A DNA stretch of 64,000 bases from Leptidea sinapis (taxonomy: Eukaryota; Arthropoda; Insecta; Lepidoptera; Pieridae). The notes under the pieces are model-generated. The model saw only the letters and a list, made by a program, of their open reading frames with translations, was not told the origin of the DNA and made no database searches. The stretch spans positions 10,937,501 through 11,001,500 of the forward strand of contig NC_066291.1 in assembly GCF_905404315.1 (NCBI RefSeq), written 5' to 3'. Both the position numbers and the translations under genes were made by a program. This document shows, in pieces, positions 33,746 through 46,993 of this stretch. Numbering within the stretch: position 1 is the stretch's first letter; every line of letters begins with the position of its first letter.

Positions 33746-35654
33746 GATGCCATTCCGAACTTTGAGTTCAATCAAGGATCACTCAAGGATCGACACGGAT
33801 AGGCTGGCCGTGCCAATCACTATCAGGTAAACGTCTGGTCACTCTTTCCCATTAAACAAAACAATTTCAGGATCTTATTGATCCATATTCGTCTAGATTA
33901 AATATTCAGCTGCTGGTAGTTATGCGTCCATTAGATTTAGTATCATATTGCTAGTTGGCTTATAAAAAACAATTGTTGCTCATATTGACAGTTTTTGCAG
34001 TAAGCCTTGATTTTACCAGATTTTAATCTGACGTTTATCGACAGCTTGCAATGAACTTGACCCTAGACGGGTGTTAGGTTTTTTTTTTAATTTTTATCCC
34101 CAAGCGGACAATGGTCGCTATTCAGTGGCTTAACACAATGTACCCACTGATCCTCATTGATCGCCAATTACTGGACATTAAGTACCTTAAACGCTTTTCA
34201 TATCCGCTATTTGTAGCAACAAATCAAATACAAAAAAACTACAATGGACCGTTGAAGATTTCTATTCACTATTGTCGAGGGTTTTATTCGGTTATAGACA
34301 TGTTTTTTATGCGTCAAACATTGCCATGTTTCTTTTGATAAAACTTTTGTGTGTTTTCTTGTGCATAATATAACTTGTATTTCAGGTAGCTAAACTACTT
34401 GTTCTTCTTCGTATGCTTCATTAATACAGGTCATATATGATTTCTCAATAACTAGCCTACAAATTGTGGCTTGTTGCAGTGCATTCAGGACACTGAGTCC
34501 CGTTATGGCCTCTATTTGGTCGTAGCAGCGGTCGATGATCGACTCCGTGGTCTTTTGCTGTCGATCTATCCAATCACAACCATTTTCTCCAGATTATCTG
34601 GTTGTCATGAGGCACTGTGGTATTTTTTCCGCTAACTGCTAAGCTATTTGATTAGAACTCATTGCACCTTCAGTTGCTTCAGAATATATTTTTTGGTTCT
34701 TTTTTCAGCTTAAAAAATAAAGTCAATAGATAAGATCTTAAGAACATTGATATGTGTGTTATAAGAAAATTGACATTTGATAGTGACACAAAGTTCCTGA
34801 GCCAAATCTAAATTAATTCTAATGCGATCTAGTACAGAATAGATAGCATTCAAAAATACACCTTAGGAATATGTTTGCCACTGTTTTAAACGCTTTTTAT
34901 TACTTCACTTGTATGTATGTTTGTTTGTAACCGACTCATCTGGGTGCGATTTTGACCCACCTTAAAGGGCCAGATTTTGTTTAAATTTCGTAGATTTATC
35001 AAGGACCGATGACAATACATTAATTTAGTAAAATTTTTCTATTTTTCAATTTGCAAAATAAAATTTTTGTTCATTTATATAATATTTTCATCTATCATCA
35101 ATAATACAGGAATTGATGTTAATTTTAAATTTCACCATTATCTTTCAAACCAAAGCGTGTTTTTTTAGTTCTTTCAAACTTTTTTTTATTTATCTATCAA
35201 ATGTAGCGTTGTGTACCGCGGTGGTATAAAGGTGTGTAGCTCGGCTGCGCACGCGCCGCTGCCTCCATTATGTCGCCGGTCACGCTCGCAGGGCACTCGA
35301 CACAAGAACACATTATTGCATTTTTATTGCGCATCTTCAAAGCTTTGTAACTTTTATTCTATTATTCGTATTTTTTATCGGCACACGTCGATGTACAATG
35401 AATGTTTTCACGCGGTAATTTCACTGATTTTGTTATTTGTTCATCTTTTGATTCGGTATTACTAGAAATGCAAGGTCAAATGCAATGATTTGAGGCATAG
35501 AGATGTGCAAGAAACTTTGCGTTTACCACCCTGTTATAAAACAAAAAAAAATATTTGGCGTAAATAGAGTCAACAAAGAACATATTGAAATACTGAAATT
35601 TAAAAAACTCTGAATATTGATTACAAAATCCTGACCAGCCTGTTTTTTTTATTA
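33746..35654. other. intergenic; one dispersed repeat at 34890-35000
   Basis: 34890-35000 is the inverse partner of 17830-17945. 35205-35320 is a GC-rich patch (GCTCGGCTGCGCACGCGCCG). The remainder is unassigned. Confidence 0.4.
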
Positions 35655-36421
35655 TAGACTATTCGATATAAAACCGGTGGAATCTGCTATTTTTCTTGGC
35701 ATTTCTCTGGATTCCAAATTACAATGGGACCCACTATTGAAGGATTGGCGAACAGACTTAGTTCTGCAGCATATGCGGTTAAAATGATTAGACAATGAAC
35801 TGACATAGGTTCGGCGCGACTAGTATACTTTAGTTTTTGCTATAGTATTATGTCCTATGGTATATTGCTTTGAGGCAACGCTCCCGATATAATTACAATA
35901 TTTGTGCTGCAGAAGAGGGCTATTCGCACTTTTTATATCCTAACTCCTAAAGAACCTTCCAGAGCAAAATTCAAAGAAATTAACATCTTGACTGTTGCTT
36001 CTCAATATATTTTTGATAATGTAATGTATGTTCATAGGTACATAAGTGAATTTGCTAGAAATTGTCGTAACCATAATGTTAACACCAGAAACAGACATAA
36101 ACTTATAATGCCTACTACTCGGCTAAGTCGAGTTATTAAGTCTTTTGTGGCGCGTTTGTGTGGTAATGTTACTATAACATAAATGACTTTCTTAATGATA
36201 CAACATATTGGGAATGGTGCGACCGCCCTTAGACTATTAAATAATAAGTTTTATTGTACAATACTACTTTGTAAAAATATTTTTTGATGAAATAAAGCCC
36301 GCTGAGTTTGTTGCACCCATTCTTCTCGGGTCTGAATCATTCGTTTTGAAATAGGTGGTAGTTTTTGACTTTCGATAAGTGATGTCACATCCTATTTTTA
36401 ATAAAAATATTTGAATTTGAA
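35655..36421 (+). mobile_element. LINE family B, C-terminal coding and 3' UTR
   Basis: Coding traces run F-L-G-I-S-L-D-S-K-L-Q-W, then L-Q-K-R-A-I-R-T-F-Y, K-F-K-E-I-N-I-L-T-V-A-S-Q-Y, M-Y-V-H-R-Y-I-S-E-F and N-T-R-N-R-H-K-L. These are the post-RT region of Jockey-group polymerases, with frame breaks before 35904. The 3' UTR CCCGCTGAGTTTGTTGCACC ends TTTGAATTTGA at 36421. 5'-truncated (no RT catalytic core). Confidence 0.85.
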
Positions 36422-37824
36422 CCTACGATTTTCGACAAAAAATATCCATAATCACTATATTAAATCTATCTTACTATTGTTAAAGTGAAATCAATCCTCC
36501 AGAATTGATTTTCTAATACTTTATTGCTTATCGATGTTGCTAGTAATGATGTGATCTTTGGCCATGATAACCTACTAACAAATGAGTTCCAATATATTTC
36601 ATTGAAGACTAACGCGATAAAAGAAAAATCGCTCCACGATACTCTTGTAGTTAATAGAAAGTAAGACGACTACGAGTTCCATTGAGTTATCGTCAATTAT
36701 GAATCATAGCCTCTCGAGACAGAACTCGTCTTGAGCGTGGTCAGTTCTCGATCAATGAGCAGGCGCGTCGAGCCGTCTGCCGACCAGCGACCAGCCATCA
36801 GCCAGACATGCGGGCTCTCACTGGGTCACGCCTTTCTTCAAGTTCAACTATTGATGAATCTATCGCCGCCATATTGCCTTGATGCTAAAGTCAATTACAA
36901 TTTAGAAAGTGCACAAAACTTTTATATTTTTTAATTGTGAGTAATTTTTACGATAGTAAAGTAAATTCAATTTATGTAGATGTACGTAAGGAAACACATA
37001 TCTATATGATTTCGATGAATGGATCGGTAGCTTATAATCAGATTTAATTTATTTATGATATAATATAAAGTACAATTATCATGATTCAATAGAGTAGAAA
37101 CCCAAGAGCTGTCAATATTTCGGTTAATGGATCTGCCTATCCAATACTGAAATGCTGACAGAACCAGTATACTAAGTCTAACTACCACTTAGTACCATGC
37201 TCTGAAAGTCGACTTCTCGACTATTTGTTCTCTGTTTCCAAGCATTGCATGAAAAATTACACTGCGGTTAGGTTAGTAAGATAACTTTTTATCCATTTTT
37301 CATCTACCTTTTACGGTTTTTGGTAATTTTAGGTCATTATAAATTTTATAACGTACGCTCGTCTAGTTTTACTTTTGGGGAGTTGAAATGTAATAAAACT
37401 CATTTAACGTTTACACGGTTAAACCAGAAATCAGTTCCAAACTATAAGTGTAAGTATTTTTCGTTGAGTAGGTATTGTAATTGCAGTTATAAACGTTTTG
37501 GAGTTTTAAGTATTTGTATAGTTGTAAATAGAGATTTATTAAATTATACTAGAGTCCGTCTTTTACCAACCTACAACTTACATTTAATGGATATGTAATT
37601 ATTTTTTATTTTATTTACATGACAATTTCAAAATTAATTCGATCAAATCGTTTTTTTAATCCAGGACAGTATGTATAGTTTTATTAAATGTTAAATATTT
37701 TTCTTATATTCAGTACCAGTACATTACAATGAAAATATCTGGAATTACGACTTTAGCTCGGTGTCTGTTGATTTTTCCTCCGCAATGATAATGTATATTT
37801 AAGGTTGGACAAACTTCAAAAAGA
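36422..37824. other. intergenic; GC-rich island at 36715-36870
   Basis: The island includes GAGCAGGCGCGTCGAGCCG and ACATGCGGGCTC, sharing CATGCGGGCTC with 18833-18843. No repeat match. The rest is AT-rich and unassigned. Confidence 0.35.
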
Positions 37825-37985
37825 GTCAACGGCATAATGGGTAGAACAATTGGCTCTAACCAGTACTCCCGGTTCGATCCTCGTCCGCCTCGGACCAATG
37901 TGTTTTCGGTTTTTGAATTCATCTGTATGTTTATTCAAAGCTTTTGGTCGACAAACGTTCTTGTATATGTTCGCTTGTTTGGTCT
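37825..37985 (+). mobile_element. possible second SINE type with imperfect box B
   Basis: GGCATAATGGGTAGAACAAT resembles a tRNA-like head and CCCGGTTCGATCCTC a box B missing one base, followed by GTGTTTTCGGTTTTTGAATT. Single copy in the window. Confidence 0.4.
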
Positions 37986-39521
37986 CCGTGTCTATAAAAG
38001 AAACGTAATATTTAAAAAATAAGATTAAAATTCTACAACAATACATAGTACCTTAACGACATAAAAGTTACTAAACAATATTTATTATATATAAAATGCT
38101 ATTTTTCAGGATAAACCCCTATTTAATATAAATTAGAAAAGGAAAACTCTACATGAATACAACATTTGCTCTAAATCGATTAAGCTGTGTCCGAGATATT
38201 ATTATTAAATATTTTTAACAAGAATTGCTAATTTAATAGTACATTATAACGAAATATTTACATCGAAACATAATGACGTGTTATAAATATTCAAATGATG
38301 AGTATGCAATATCAATAATGACGTGTAGGTACTGTACCGCACCGCACCCGATGTCAAAGCTCAAGTTTGAAGAGTCGCCACACGACCCACGCAAAATATT
38401 GTGATAATCCGCCTACTAGCCATTGTCACTCGATGACTCGATATAAAAAACTATAAAATGATCCAAACCGCACATCCCTCGGGAGATACGAGCCGGTACC
38501 ACTCCACTACGCATCCCTTCATTCCCATAATCTATTCCAATTAAGTGACAGCGGCATATTGTGATATTAACACAATGCATTCATTGACCCTTCACTCTAA
38601 CTGCTACAGAATTTTGATGTAGAAATATGGGTTCTATTGCCTTCAATGACGTATCTTAATTATTGTTTTGGTTTTATGGTTCTCTTCTAGACGATTGAGT
38701 GATTTTCATTATCATTTACTCTGTAAATGTGCAAAAGACTAGTTACATGCTCATTTGACCTAATATGATGTTGAGATTTTTTTTAATTCAAATTATTACT
38801 TTTAGTTCAATAACTGTGTGGTAGCATAGTAATTGAAAGCCTTTGAAAATGATGCTAGGTTTGCAAAAATGCTTAGCATTTTTTTTGTCACTTTTTAGGG
38901 AACCCAAGAAAATATTGGAAAAGCAAGAGATTATAACAAAAAGGGTAAAAACGGTTTATCTCGATTTCCGGTGAAACATGTCCCATGAAAGTCCCATGGA
39001 AAAAGTTAAGTCCACCAACTTTTGTTTTCACATAACCTCAAAATTTATGTGAAAAATTTAAATAATCAAGTTTTTGGTTTTTATTATCTTTTGCGAAATG
39101 TTTTTCTTTATTCCATGGGTGAAACGTTACCTTTTAATATCCCAAATACACTGTATTTTTTTTGGATTTAAAATATTATTTTTATCACCTTATTTTGACT
39201 AAAATATCGAAAACGGAGCGCAAAACTTCAATAAAAAATTCTCCCTTCAAAATATCAGCTTTTCAAAATAGTCGGTAGGTTTTTTTGTTCCTTAAAATCT
39301 CTACTTTTGAAGGAGTGGAAAAAAATATATGTTACTTTGGTAAATGTTCGTAAAATTTAAGCCCATCAAAAGATATTTCAAAGAGAATTCATGCATGTTA
39401 TTTCGTAGCAGCAAAGATATGGATTACAATTAATCAAATCTATTTATAAATAAAAAGAAAAAGGATAATATAACACTAAATATAAAAATGCCATCTTTTT
39501 GCACACTATTGCCGCACTAAT
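37986..39521. other. intergenic; GC-rich island at 38330-38560
   Basis: Unique island with AGCCATTGTCACTCGATGAC and CGGGAGATACGAGCCGG. No coding frame and no repeat match. Confidence 0.35.
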
Positions 39522-40114
39522 GCCGGAATCCACATAGACTCTAACCTAAAATGGCATACACAAATAGAAGCGTTAAAAGTGAGGCTGCGGAAATTAATAT
39601 ACATATTTAAGACGTTACGACACTTGACTGATCCCAATACGGTGAAAACTCTTGCCTTATGCCAATCACTTTTGACCTATTGTATCCCTGTTTGGGGTGG
39701 AGCCCGCGTAACTATTATGTTAAGTCTGGAAAGAGCTCAAAGAGCTATTCTAAAGATAATGCTTTATAAATCTATCCGATACTCTACCAACCTCCTTTAC
39801 TCAGAATGCCAAGTCTTAACGGTCCGGCAACTATATATTCTTCGGAGTGTATTAAGAAAACATGCGACCCTACCCCTCAACGTGACTGTTCTTGAACCAC
39901 GCCGCACCCAAATATGTCCCATAATAAAATGTAAAACGGCCTTCGCAAAACGTCAATATGATGCTCTCTCCTCTAAGCTTTACAATAAGATTCATGAGAA
40001 GACTTTTATCTATACACTAAGCAATTTTGAGGTAAAAAAGAAAACCACCACTTATCTTAAACAATTATCATATTCAGAAACGGAAAGTCTACTGTAACCT
40101 ACTCACTAAGAATT

Positions 40115-40145
<31 letters not shown>

Positions 40146-40421
40146 TTCGCATTTAATTTTTATTTTTTTAAATTTGTTTCGTTTGTCATTGTCATTTGTC
40201 GAGGAATCACTGACCCCGAAGATACAGTTTTAACTAGTTTCGGGGTCAGAGGTCTTTTAATATCACTGCAAAACCAAATTTTCAATGTTCAATGTATTGT
40301 TACAATTAGCGATAAAAAGATGTAAATAATTGGTATTATGTAATAAATATTGTACATTTAGTAATTTAAGTTATTCGCAGTGAGTGTAAAAGAAAATGAA
40401 ATAAAGTATTATTATTATTAC
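39522..40421 (+). mobile_element. LINE family E: post-RT region and 3' UTR
   Basis: 172 uninterrupted codons encode the region after the polymerase core: I-D-S-N-L-K-W-H-T-Q-I before the frame start, then Y-C-I-P-V-W-G-G-A, L-E-R-A-Q-R-A-I-L-K-I-M and L-T-V-R-Q-L-Y-I-L-R. The 3' part holds an (AC)n run and ends AATAAAG(TATT)n with (ATT)n at 40403-40421. It is 5'-truncated without the RT motifs. The long open frame suggests a recent copy. CR1/Jockey group by appearance. Confidence 0.8.
40115..40142 (+). repeat. (AC)n microsatellite
   Basis: Uninterrupted AC dinucleotides, about 13 units, within the family E 3' region. Confidence 0.95.
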
Positions 40422-41848
40422 TAGTACTTTAATTTTTCGAAGCGTTGCAAGCATACGTAGCAATGTATTGTATGTAAATGGCGACGGTCGTCCCAAAAAA
40501 TAATTCGCTCTTATAAGCGCTAATGAAAAATTATAGTAGTAAGTTTTGATGGTTTAATCTGTGTCCGTCGGCATATTAAACACTTACACATGATTATACC
40601 TGTTAGCGATGAACAAAAGAAAGATTGATATCTTCTTAAAGATTTATATTTCATCTGTCTTAACAGGATTAGATAAAATAGTTCTTGTGTAGTTGAGGTG
40701 TCGTGTGCAAGTAGTCGATGTAGAATAGTTAATGAATGAATGTTGTATTTGACAGATAGATGAAGGATGAAGTATGATTGACAGAGTAGGTAAATGGAGT
40801 AATATTAGAGTAATGTTTTGATAGGTTTAGGTGTATGACTCGATATAATAATAAAATTAAATTTAATCCAGTCGACGATAGGGAATCTGGCGTCGACCAT
40901 ACCATACAAAAACAATACGTCTAGGGTCTAAACATTCAACAGCAATTTGTTATCTGTATCATCATAGCATTAGTCCAGTTAATCCTGACTGATACGCAAG
41001 CTGTCTTTGACGTGGGAGATCCCCTCTAAACCTATCATTTGATAGCGACCTATTAACTCCGATAATCTTCATTGTCTTCGCTCTTCCCCATTATTACATT
41101 AGAGATAGTATTTTAGCAGGATTGTTTGTTCAATACATTTATACAATCACAGCTGCCTTCCAGAGGGATAGACAAAAATCTCTACGGCACCGAAATTCTT
41201 TCCAGGACTCTCTTCGTTCTATTTTTGGATCTTGTCTCTCTATAAATGACATTATGCCTGTTACATCTTTATTAAAGGAGATTGACTAATACAGTATGGA
41301 GCTTGGGCCACATACAAATATTTGTGTATCTTGATAAATCTTAACTTAAAATAAAGCTTGATAATTCTATTTTCATTTGCAAAACAATTTTTTTGGTTAG
41401 AATCCCAGATTCAGAGTAAAACAATTAAAAAAAAAACAAAGCAACAGTAAAATCGTATTTCTTACATACATTATGAATTTGACAGCTCATAATCGATTAT
41501 GATTCGATATGACTCGATTAACAACGCGAACGATCCATTTGATTAAAACATACATGTCTACGAATAAAAAATCTAGTCATATTTTATTATTCAATAATAT
41601 AAAGTAAGTACCTAGTTCTAAAATGAAAGAAATAGCTCAGGATAGCACTTTATTTTTGGTCCAAAATAGAATCCCAAAATGAAACTTTAATTATAAAATA
41701 TATTATTGTCTGACACAACCTGGGCCTATAGATGGTCAGCCTCCTTTGACTGTATTAATGTTAAGCAGTTTTTGTCTGGGAAAATATTTTAATAGTTCCA
41801 AGGAAGCATTGTATAAAGTTTTGTTCTAAGTTAAGATATATCTGTATT
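40422..41848. other. intergenic, nothing recognised
   Basis: AT-rich. A short CGAATT/CGATTA-rich patch lies at 41480-41530. No repeat or gene supported. Confidence 0.4.
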
Positions 41849-42215
41849 TCTTTTATGGAATAGGAGGAAAAACGAGTGCACGGGTCACCTGGTGTTAAGT
41901 GATCACCGGCGCCCACACTCTCTTGCAACACCAGAGGAATCACAAGAGCGTTGCCGGCCTTTAAGGAAGGTGTACGCGCTTTTTTTGAAGGTACCCATGT
42001 CGTATCGTCCGCACAAGGAAGCTCATTTCACAGCTTTGTAGTACGAGGGCGAAAGCTCCTTGAAAACCGCACTGTGGAGGACCGCCACACATCCAGATGG
42101 TGGGGATGAAACCATAACTTGTGGCGTGTAGTGCGAAGGTGGAATTCGGCGGCAGGAATCAGGTTAAACAGCTCTTCGGAACCCTCCCCGTGATAAATGC
42201 GGTATATGTTACAGT
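41849..42215 (-). mobile_element. LINE family A 3' fragment
   Basis: The minus strand matches family A from the Y-R-I-Y-H-G-E region through L-I-P-A-A-E-F to the GTGATCACTTAACACC 3' end, with a deletion of about 10 bp in the P-G-R-Y-D-M-G area. Confidence 0.85.
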
Positions 42216-42329
42216 CAAAGGTTTATTTATTTATATATAAAAAGTTGGGAATCAAACAGCTTTACTCACGTTAACATAATAATACATTATCCAAAAACGT
42301 ATCCACTCAGGTTAAAAATTTATAAAAAT

Positions 42330-42640
42330 ACAAGCTGACTCGACAGACGTTGTTCTGTACATAATAAATAAAATACTGTTTTTGCCAATAATATTTCATA
42401 ACATCAAGAATTATTTCGTAACACATGCTCCATGTTTTTATAATGAAATTGTTTCACAGCAGAACTGTCAAACCGTGCGTCAATAAATTCTCTCATAGAA
42501 AATATGTCCATACAAAACAAATATTGAAAATAAAAATAATTATGGTCCCAAATCGATATAAAAACTATCCTATCTGTCAAGTTGGGCTAAACTGCACTCC
42601 ATGAAGTAATCCCCATTAAAATCCGTTCATTAGTATAAGA
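42330..42640 (-). mobile_element. probable nonautonomous Helitron (different family)
   Basis: The minus strand ends ATGTACAGAACAACGTCTGT CGAGTCAGC, a 3' end I recognise from lepidopteran Helitron-like repeats, followed by TTG instead of TAG. Body blocks GGACATATTTTCTATGAGAG and TTTGACAGTTCTGCTGTG support it. The 5' limit is uncertain. Confidence 0.45.
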
Positions 42641-43614
42641 GTCCATTGCGGACAAACAACGTGTCACGTAATTTATATATATTAAGATATATTAAAGAGT
42701 TATTTTGCAAATTGACACATAACATAAAGCGACAAAAGAAAGCTAAAAACAAAACAAAAATAAAAATAAAAAATAATATATTTTATTATTATGCCTATAT
42801 TATAGTGTTACTTTGTGGAGTGAAGCAAATAACATTTACTTTTAATAGCAGTAGCAGTTCCCACCAAACCACAATGGGTACTTGATAACATCTACGCCAA
42901 TTGCGATCGATAACTTTAACACTGTATTGATTACTACTCACCACCGTTACGGTAATGAGTAGCGTTCTCAGGAGCCAGCGGGGGATTCGGGGGTGAAGCC
43001 TATCTCCGTGTGAGATCTTACGTTTCCATCAAATATTTAGAGTTTACCTCATTTCAAAATGCTATTAATTGAGCCGTGTTGTGCTATTACTTAGTGCTTT
43101 CGTTTGTAGTAAAGTTATTTTTGAAAACATAATTAAATAATAAAATTAATCGTAAAATTTGTGTAAATTTTTTTCGATCAAAAGCCAACAACTGCGCGTT
43201 TGGCAAGAAACTTCTTGCCTGGCACAAACACTTTGTGTAATCAATTACCGGCTGCTGTTTTCCCGAACCGATACGACTTAGGGACCTCTTACATACATAT
43301 CTCTTGCGCCTGGTTTTTCGGATGTCCATGGGTGGTTGTCTCACCACTTCCCTTTACGTGAGCCACTTTCTTCCCCTTTTAGCCCCTCTTATATATAAAT
43401 ATAAAAGCGGTCGGCCAATGTTCGATAACTCTACTTATAAAAATGTAATATAAATATGTTAGATATAGTTAGAATAATAAATAGTATGATAGATTTTAAA
43501 ACATAATTATATGAAACTAAGTATATGTATAATTACAACATTTGAAAGTTTATTTTAAATTTTCTTGGTGATTTATATCTGGTGGATGTGGACTCTAATA
43601 GTTCCCAAATAACA
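42641..43614. other. intergenic, nothing firm
   Basis: 43330-43390 (CTTTACGTGAGCCACTTTCT and the following CCCCTTTTAG) resembles the GTGAGCC end at 50300-50335, but is too short to assign. Confidence 0.35.
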
Positions 43615-43785
43615 CCTCAGGGAGGGGGGCGGCCGAAAACCAGCGCTGCTTGGAGTAATATACGCTGAGCAGTAGAAGCTGAGCCGCTACCTTTTGTTTT
43701 CATTTTAATTTGTAATCTGTAGCATGTATGTTATTCTGTATTTTTTTCTTTGAAAACAATAAATGTTATTTTATTTTATTAATTT
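43615..43785 (+). repeat. probable dispersed repeat with poly-A signal
   Basis: GGGGCGGCCGAAAACCAGCG, GCTGAGCAGTAGAAGCTGAG CCGC and ATAAATGTTATTTTATT are familiar to me from other lepidopteran intergenic DNA. Single copy here. Confidence 0.45.
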
Positions 43786-43856
43786 CAAAAATAGTATTAC
43801 TTGAAAATCAAAAATATATCTTTTTGTTAAATTTATCTAAAATAATACCTACCATC

Positions 43857-44166
43857 ACGGACGAGTAAAAAAATAAGGACTCCGTGTCACCTTTCATAAC
43901 AGTGAGGCACCAAAACAAGCCGGTAAACGTGTAAATACATAGCCCCATGCACACACACTAATACAAGCCGATCGCCCGCCATTATGAGATTTGCCATCGT
44001 CTGTGACAGATCAGTTTGCGTTGCAATAAAAGTATTTGTGGATGTATGATTATTTAAGGGAAAAAAAAATTGTAACTGGTATACCCCGTAACCGCACACA
44101 CACTAGCATAAAGGTGCTTCACTTGCTAATATCACGGCGCGGAGTCCTTCTTTTTTTACTAGTCCG
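43857..44166. mobile_element. MITE with about 28-bp inverted ends
   Basis: Begins CGGACGAGTAAAAAAATAAG GACTCCG and ends with the inverse CGGAGTCCTTCTTTTTTTAC TAGTCCG. About 310 bp, noncoding. The target duplication is not obvious. Confidence 0.75.
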
Positions 44167-45970
44167 TACCTACCTTAAAGCTAAGTTTAAAGTTTATATT
44201 ACGTAATAAAAAACCGCATCATACTCGTACAGTTGTCCTACCCATCTGTAATTATTTAAGATCAAGTCAATACACAAGTAAAAAAGGCGAATCACTCAAA
44301 CAAAATAATTTAATATGGGCATCACACGGTTCAATTGTCTGTAGTACGGTGGTTCTATCCTTTTGTCTCTCTGACAAAAAGTGTAGAGAAATCATACTGT
44401 TGGGGACATATTTTTACTACATTTGCTTAATTTCAAATTCAAACCATGTTTAAAAAATATTTGCAAATGCTCTAAGGAAATCAATAGTGAATCGTTAACA
44501 ATTGGTACTACAATATTTGGTAGAACGCTTAAACATCTGTTCATTACGTATTTGTTATCATCGTATATATATTTGAATTGCACAAAAGCCACCAACGGCA
44601 AGCCTCAAAATGGTAGCGCATAAGTGCACAATCTGCGCTCGCGCACGTTATAAAGACCGACGTAGCGCAGGTGGCCGATATCCGATACCCCATTGATCGG
44701 GACGATGCTCGCTCATAACCTCCTTCATTTGTCTCTTCTCAAAAGAATTCCTAACAGACAACGCGCACTGCGCTACTAATTATGGTTATACAAAGAATAA
44801 ACAATTTGCAAGAACCGCCATCCGTATATTTCCTGTATCTGATGCATACTACTAAATTGCATGATGCATAATTTAAATTACTGTCGTTATTAACTCTGAC
44901 TATACGACAACGCATTCAATCTGATAAGATATATGAGCCAATGGGTGAACAGCAATCAAGCGTTCTGATTGGTAGATTAGCTGTACAATTATATTATTAT
45001 ATTTAAGATTTAAATTAAAAAAAAAGTATAAAAACAAGTCTACAAATGATTGATTAATGTATAAAAATAATAAATATTGATAACAAAATTCTCGATAAAA
45101 TATAACATGGGTAGTATCAAAATTTAAGAACTACGGGTTCCACGTTCATCTGTTTATTTAATTTATTATTAATTTACAAATCTGAAATAAGTCTTGTACC
45201 ACCTTCATGAACAGGTAAGTTGAATAATGTAGAATGGTAGTTCAACACAACCTCATTTCTTTTAAAGCTGCTTTAAATTGACACAATTTTAACTGATGTT
45301 GAATTTTTATATTACGTTTTTATACCTATTTAATAAAAACGAATTTAAAGGTGCGTATTTTTGTTAGTAATTAAGATATTGTATTGATCCAATGTTATGA
45401 AACATAACAGGATAAGGTATTTTGAGATTTATAAATTAGGCATCAATGATGGCCATAGACGGTAGATCGTTACGAATATTCTTTGCCAATCTGTTTGTGA
45501 GTCACCTCGCGTACGTACAAAATACGCGAACGATTCAAACGAAATGAAAAGCGTTTTGTTTAGCTCGGTTCTTTAATATTGAGTGCGCATGTGATCAGCT
45601 TTGAAAGGTTGGTAATGTTATGGATTGATTGCTTTATTATCATTTATAGATTAAATTATTATTCTGTTGGTCAAAGGTGAAGTAAATGTATATAATTTTA
45701 ACTAAGTCTAACTTTAGGAACATAACCTGGTGCCTCTTTTTGTCGAGTCATATTTTTTGACAACTGGTCGTAGGTAGTTAGCGTTGAGGACTGACAGGAA
45801 ACTAACTATAGCTGTCACTTATGACTGACTGACAGACAGAACTTTACCGACGTGAAACTTTCTGCTCAATACCATAAAAAAATTCCAGATCGAGTAGACA
45901 TTCATACACTTTTAATTTCTATAGTTTTCTAAGAGACATTCTTTTGACGTTTGCTTATTATAGTTATATA
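44167..45970. other. intergenic, nothing recognised
   Basis: Contains small GC-rich patches (44625-44720, 45480-45545) in AT-rich sequence. No repeat families or coding support. Confidence 0.4.
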
Positions 45971-46993
45971 CAAGGGCTGCACTAAAAGTATCGGGAATGG
46001 AATATTTCCACTGATCCTGTCATATTAAAATCTTTTTAATTGAAAACTGTTTGGTTTTAAAAATCGAATACCATTTGTTTATTTAAAAAAAGATTCTCGG
46101 TATTGTCACAAGGCCTTTTCAAACTTGTTTAGTCGTTGAGAAAATGTAATTGACTCGAGAAAATTCTATATCTATGATTTATTGACTTTCGAAGTGGGTT
46201 AACAGAAAAACTGTGTGCTGACCGGATGATTTCTGCATTTGGTGATGAAGCCCCATCCAAAACCACAATTTATCGCTGGTTTGCTGAACTTAACGTGGAC
46301 GTGTCAAGTTCAGTGATGATCCCCGTCAAGGTCGTCCAAAAACTGCAGTCACCAAAGAAAACGTTGATGCTGTGCGTAAGCTGATTGAGGAAGATCGACA
46401 TGTGACATACCGCGAAATTCAGCCAACAAAAATTGCTTGTTCACGGAGTGTTGCAAAAAAAATGGTGGCTACGTTTGTCTCCAAAATCAGCCATGTTGCG
46501 ACTATTCCTCTTGAGGGACAAAGGACGGTTAATGCAGAATGGTATGCTAGCATTTGTTTGCCACAGGTCGTTTCTGAACTCCGGAAAGAGAACTGCAACC
46601 GCCGCATCATCCTCCATCACGACAATGCGAGTACTCACACCGCGCACAGAACAATAAAACATAGAATTTTTTAGAGCAATAAAACATAGAATTATTGGAC
46701 CATCCGCCGTACAGCCCCGACCTAAGCCCTAATGATTTCTATACTTTCCCTAAAATAAAGAATAAATTGCGTGATCAGAGATTTTCATCACCTGAAGAAG
46801 CTGTGGACGCCTACAAAACGGCCATTTTGGAGACCCCAACTTCCGAATGGAATAGTTGCTTCAGTGACTGGTTCCATCGTATGGAAAAATGTGTCAAATT
46901 TCGCGGAGAATACTTCGAAAAGCAATAAATACATTTATAATTAGTAATGTTGTGTCACTTCCTTGATTCCCGATACTCTTAGTACAGCCCTCG
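45971..46993 (+). mobile_element. mariner transposon, inactive
   Basis: 1,023 bp with inverted ends (AGGGCTGCACTAAAAGTATC GGGAAT against ATTCCCGATACTCTTAGTAC AGCCCT), flanked by TA at 45969-45970 and 46994-46995, as mariner requires. It encodes a cut-and-paste DDD transposase, now broken. Coding order, terminal sequences and target duplication are all visible. Confidence 0.95.
46228..46928 (+). pseudogene. mariner transposase, deleted for the first catalytic Asp
   Basis: Traces begin M-I-S-A-F-G-D-E-A-P-S-K-T-T-I-Y-R-W-F, shift frame near 46300, then N-V-D-A-V-R-K-L-I-E and H-V-T-Y-R-E-I. Roughly 100 residues are then missing, including the region with the first catalytic Asp (G-D-E-T-W in the family). 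Reading resumes at H-V-A-T-I-P-L-E and I-I-L-H-H-D-N-A-S (second Asp). A direct repeat (AATAAAACATAGAATT at 46652 and 46678) brings a TAG and a frameshift, then P-P-Y-S-P-D-L-S-P-N-D (third Asp) and E-Y-F-E-K-Q at the end. Intact relatives are about 350 residues. This copy cannot encode an active enzyme. Confidence 0.9.

Noticed and set aside
37320..37598. 92-codon plus-strand frame
   Set aside because: Composition is random-like, with no motif; adjacent sequence is AT-rich noncoding.
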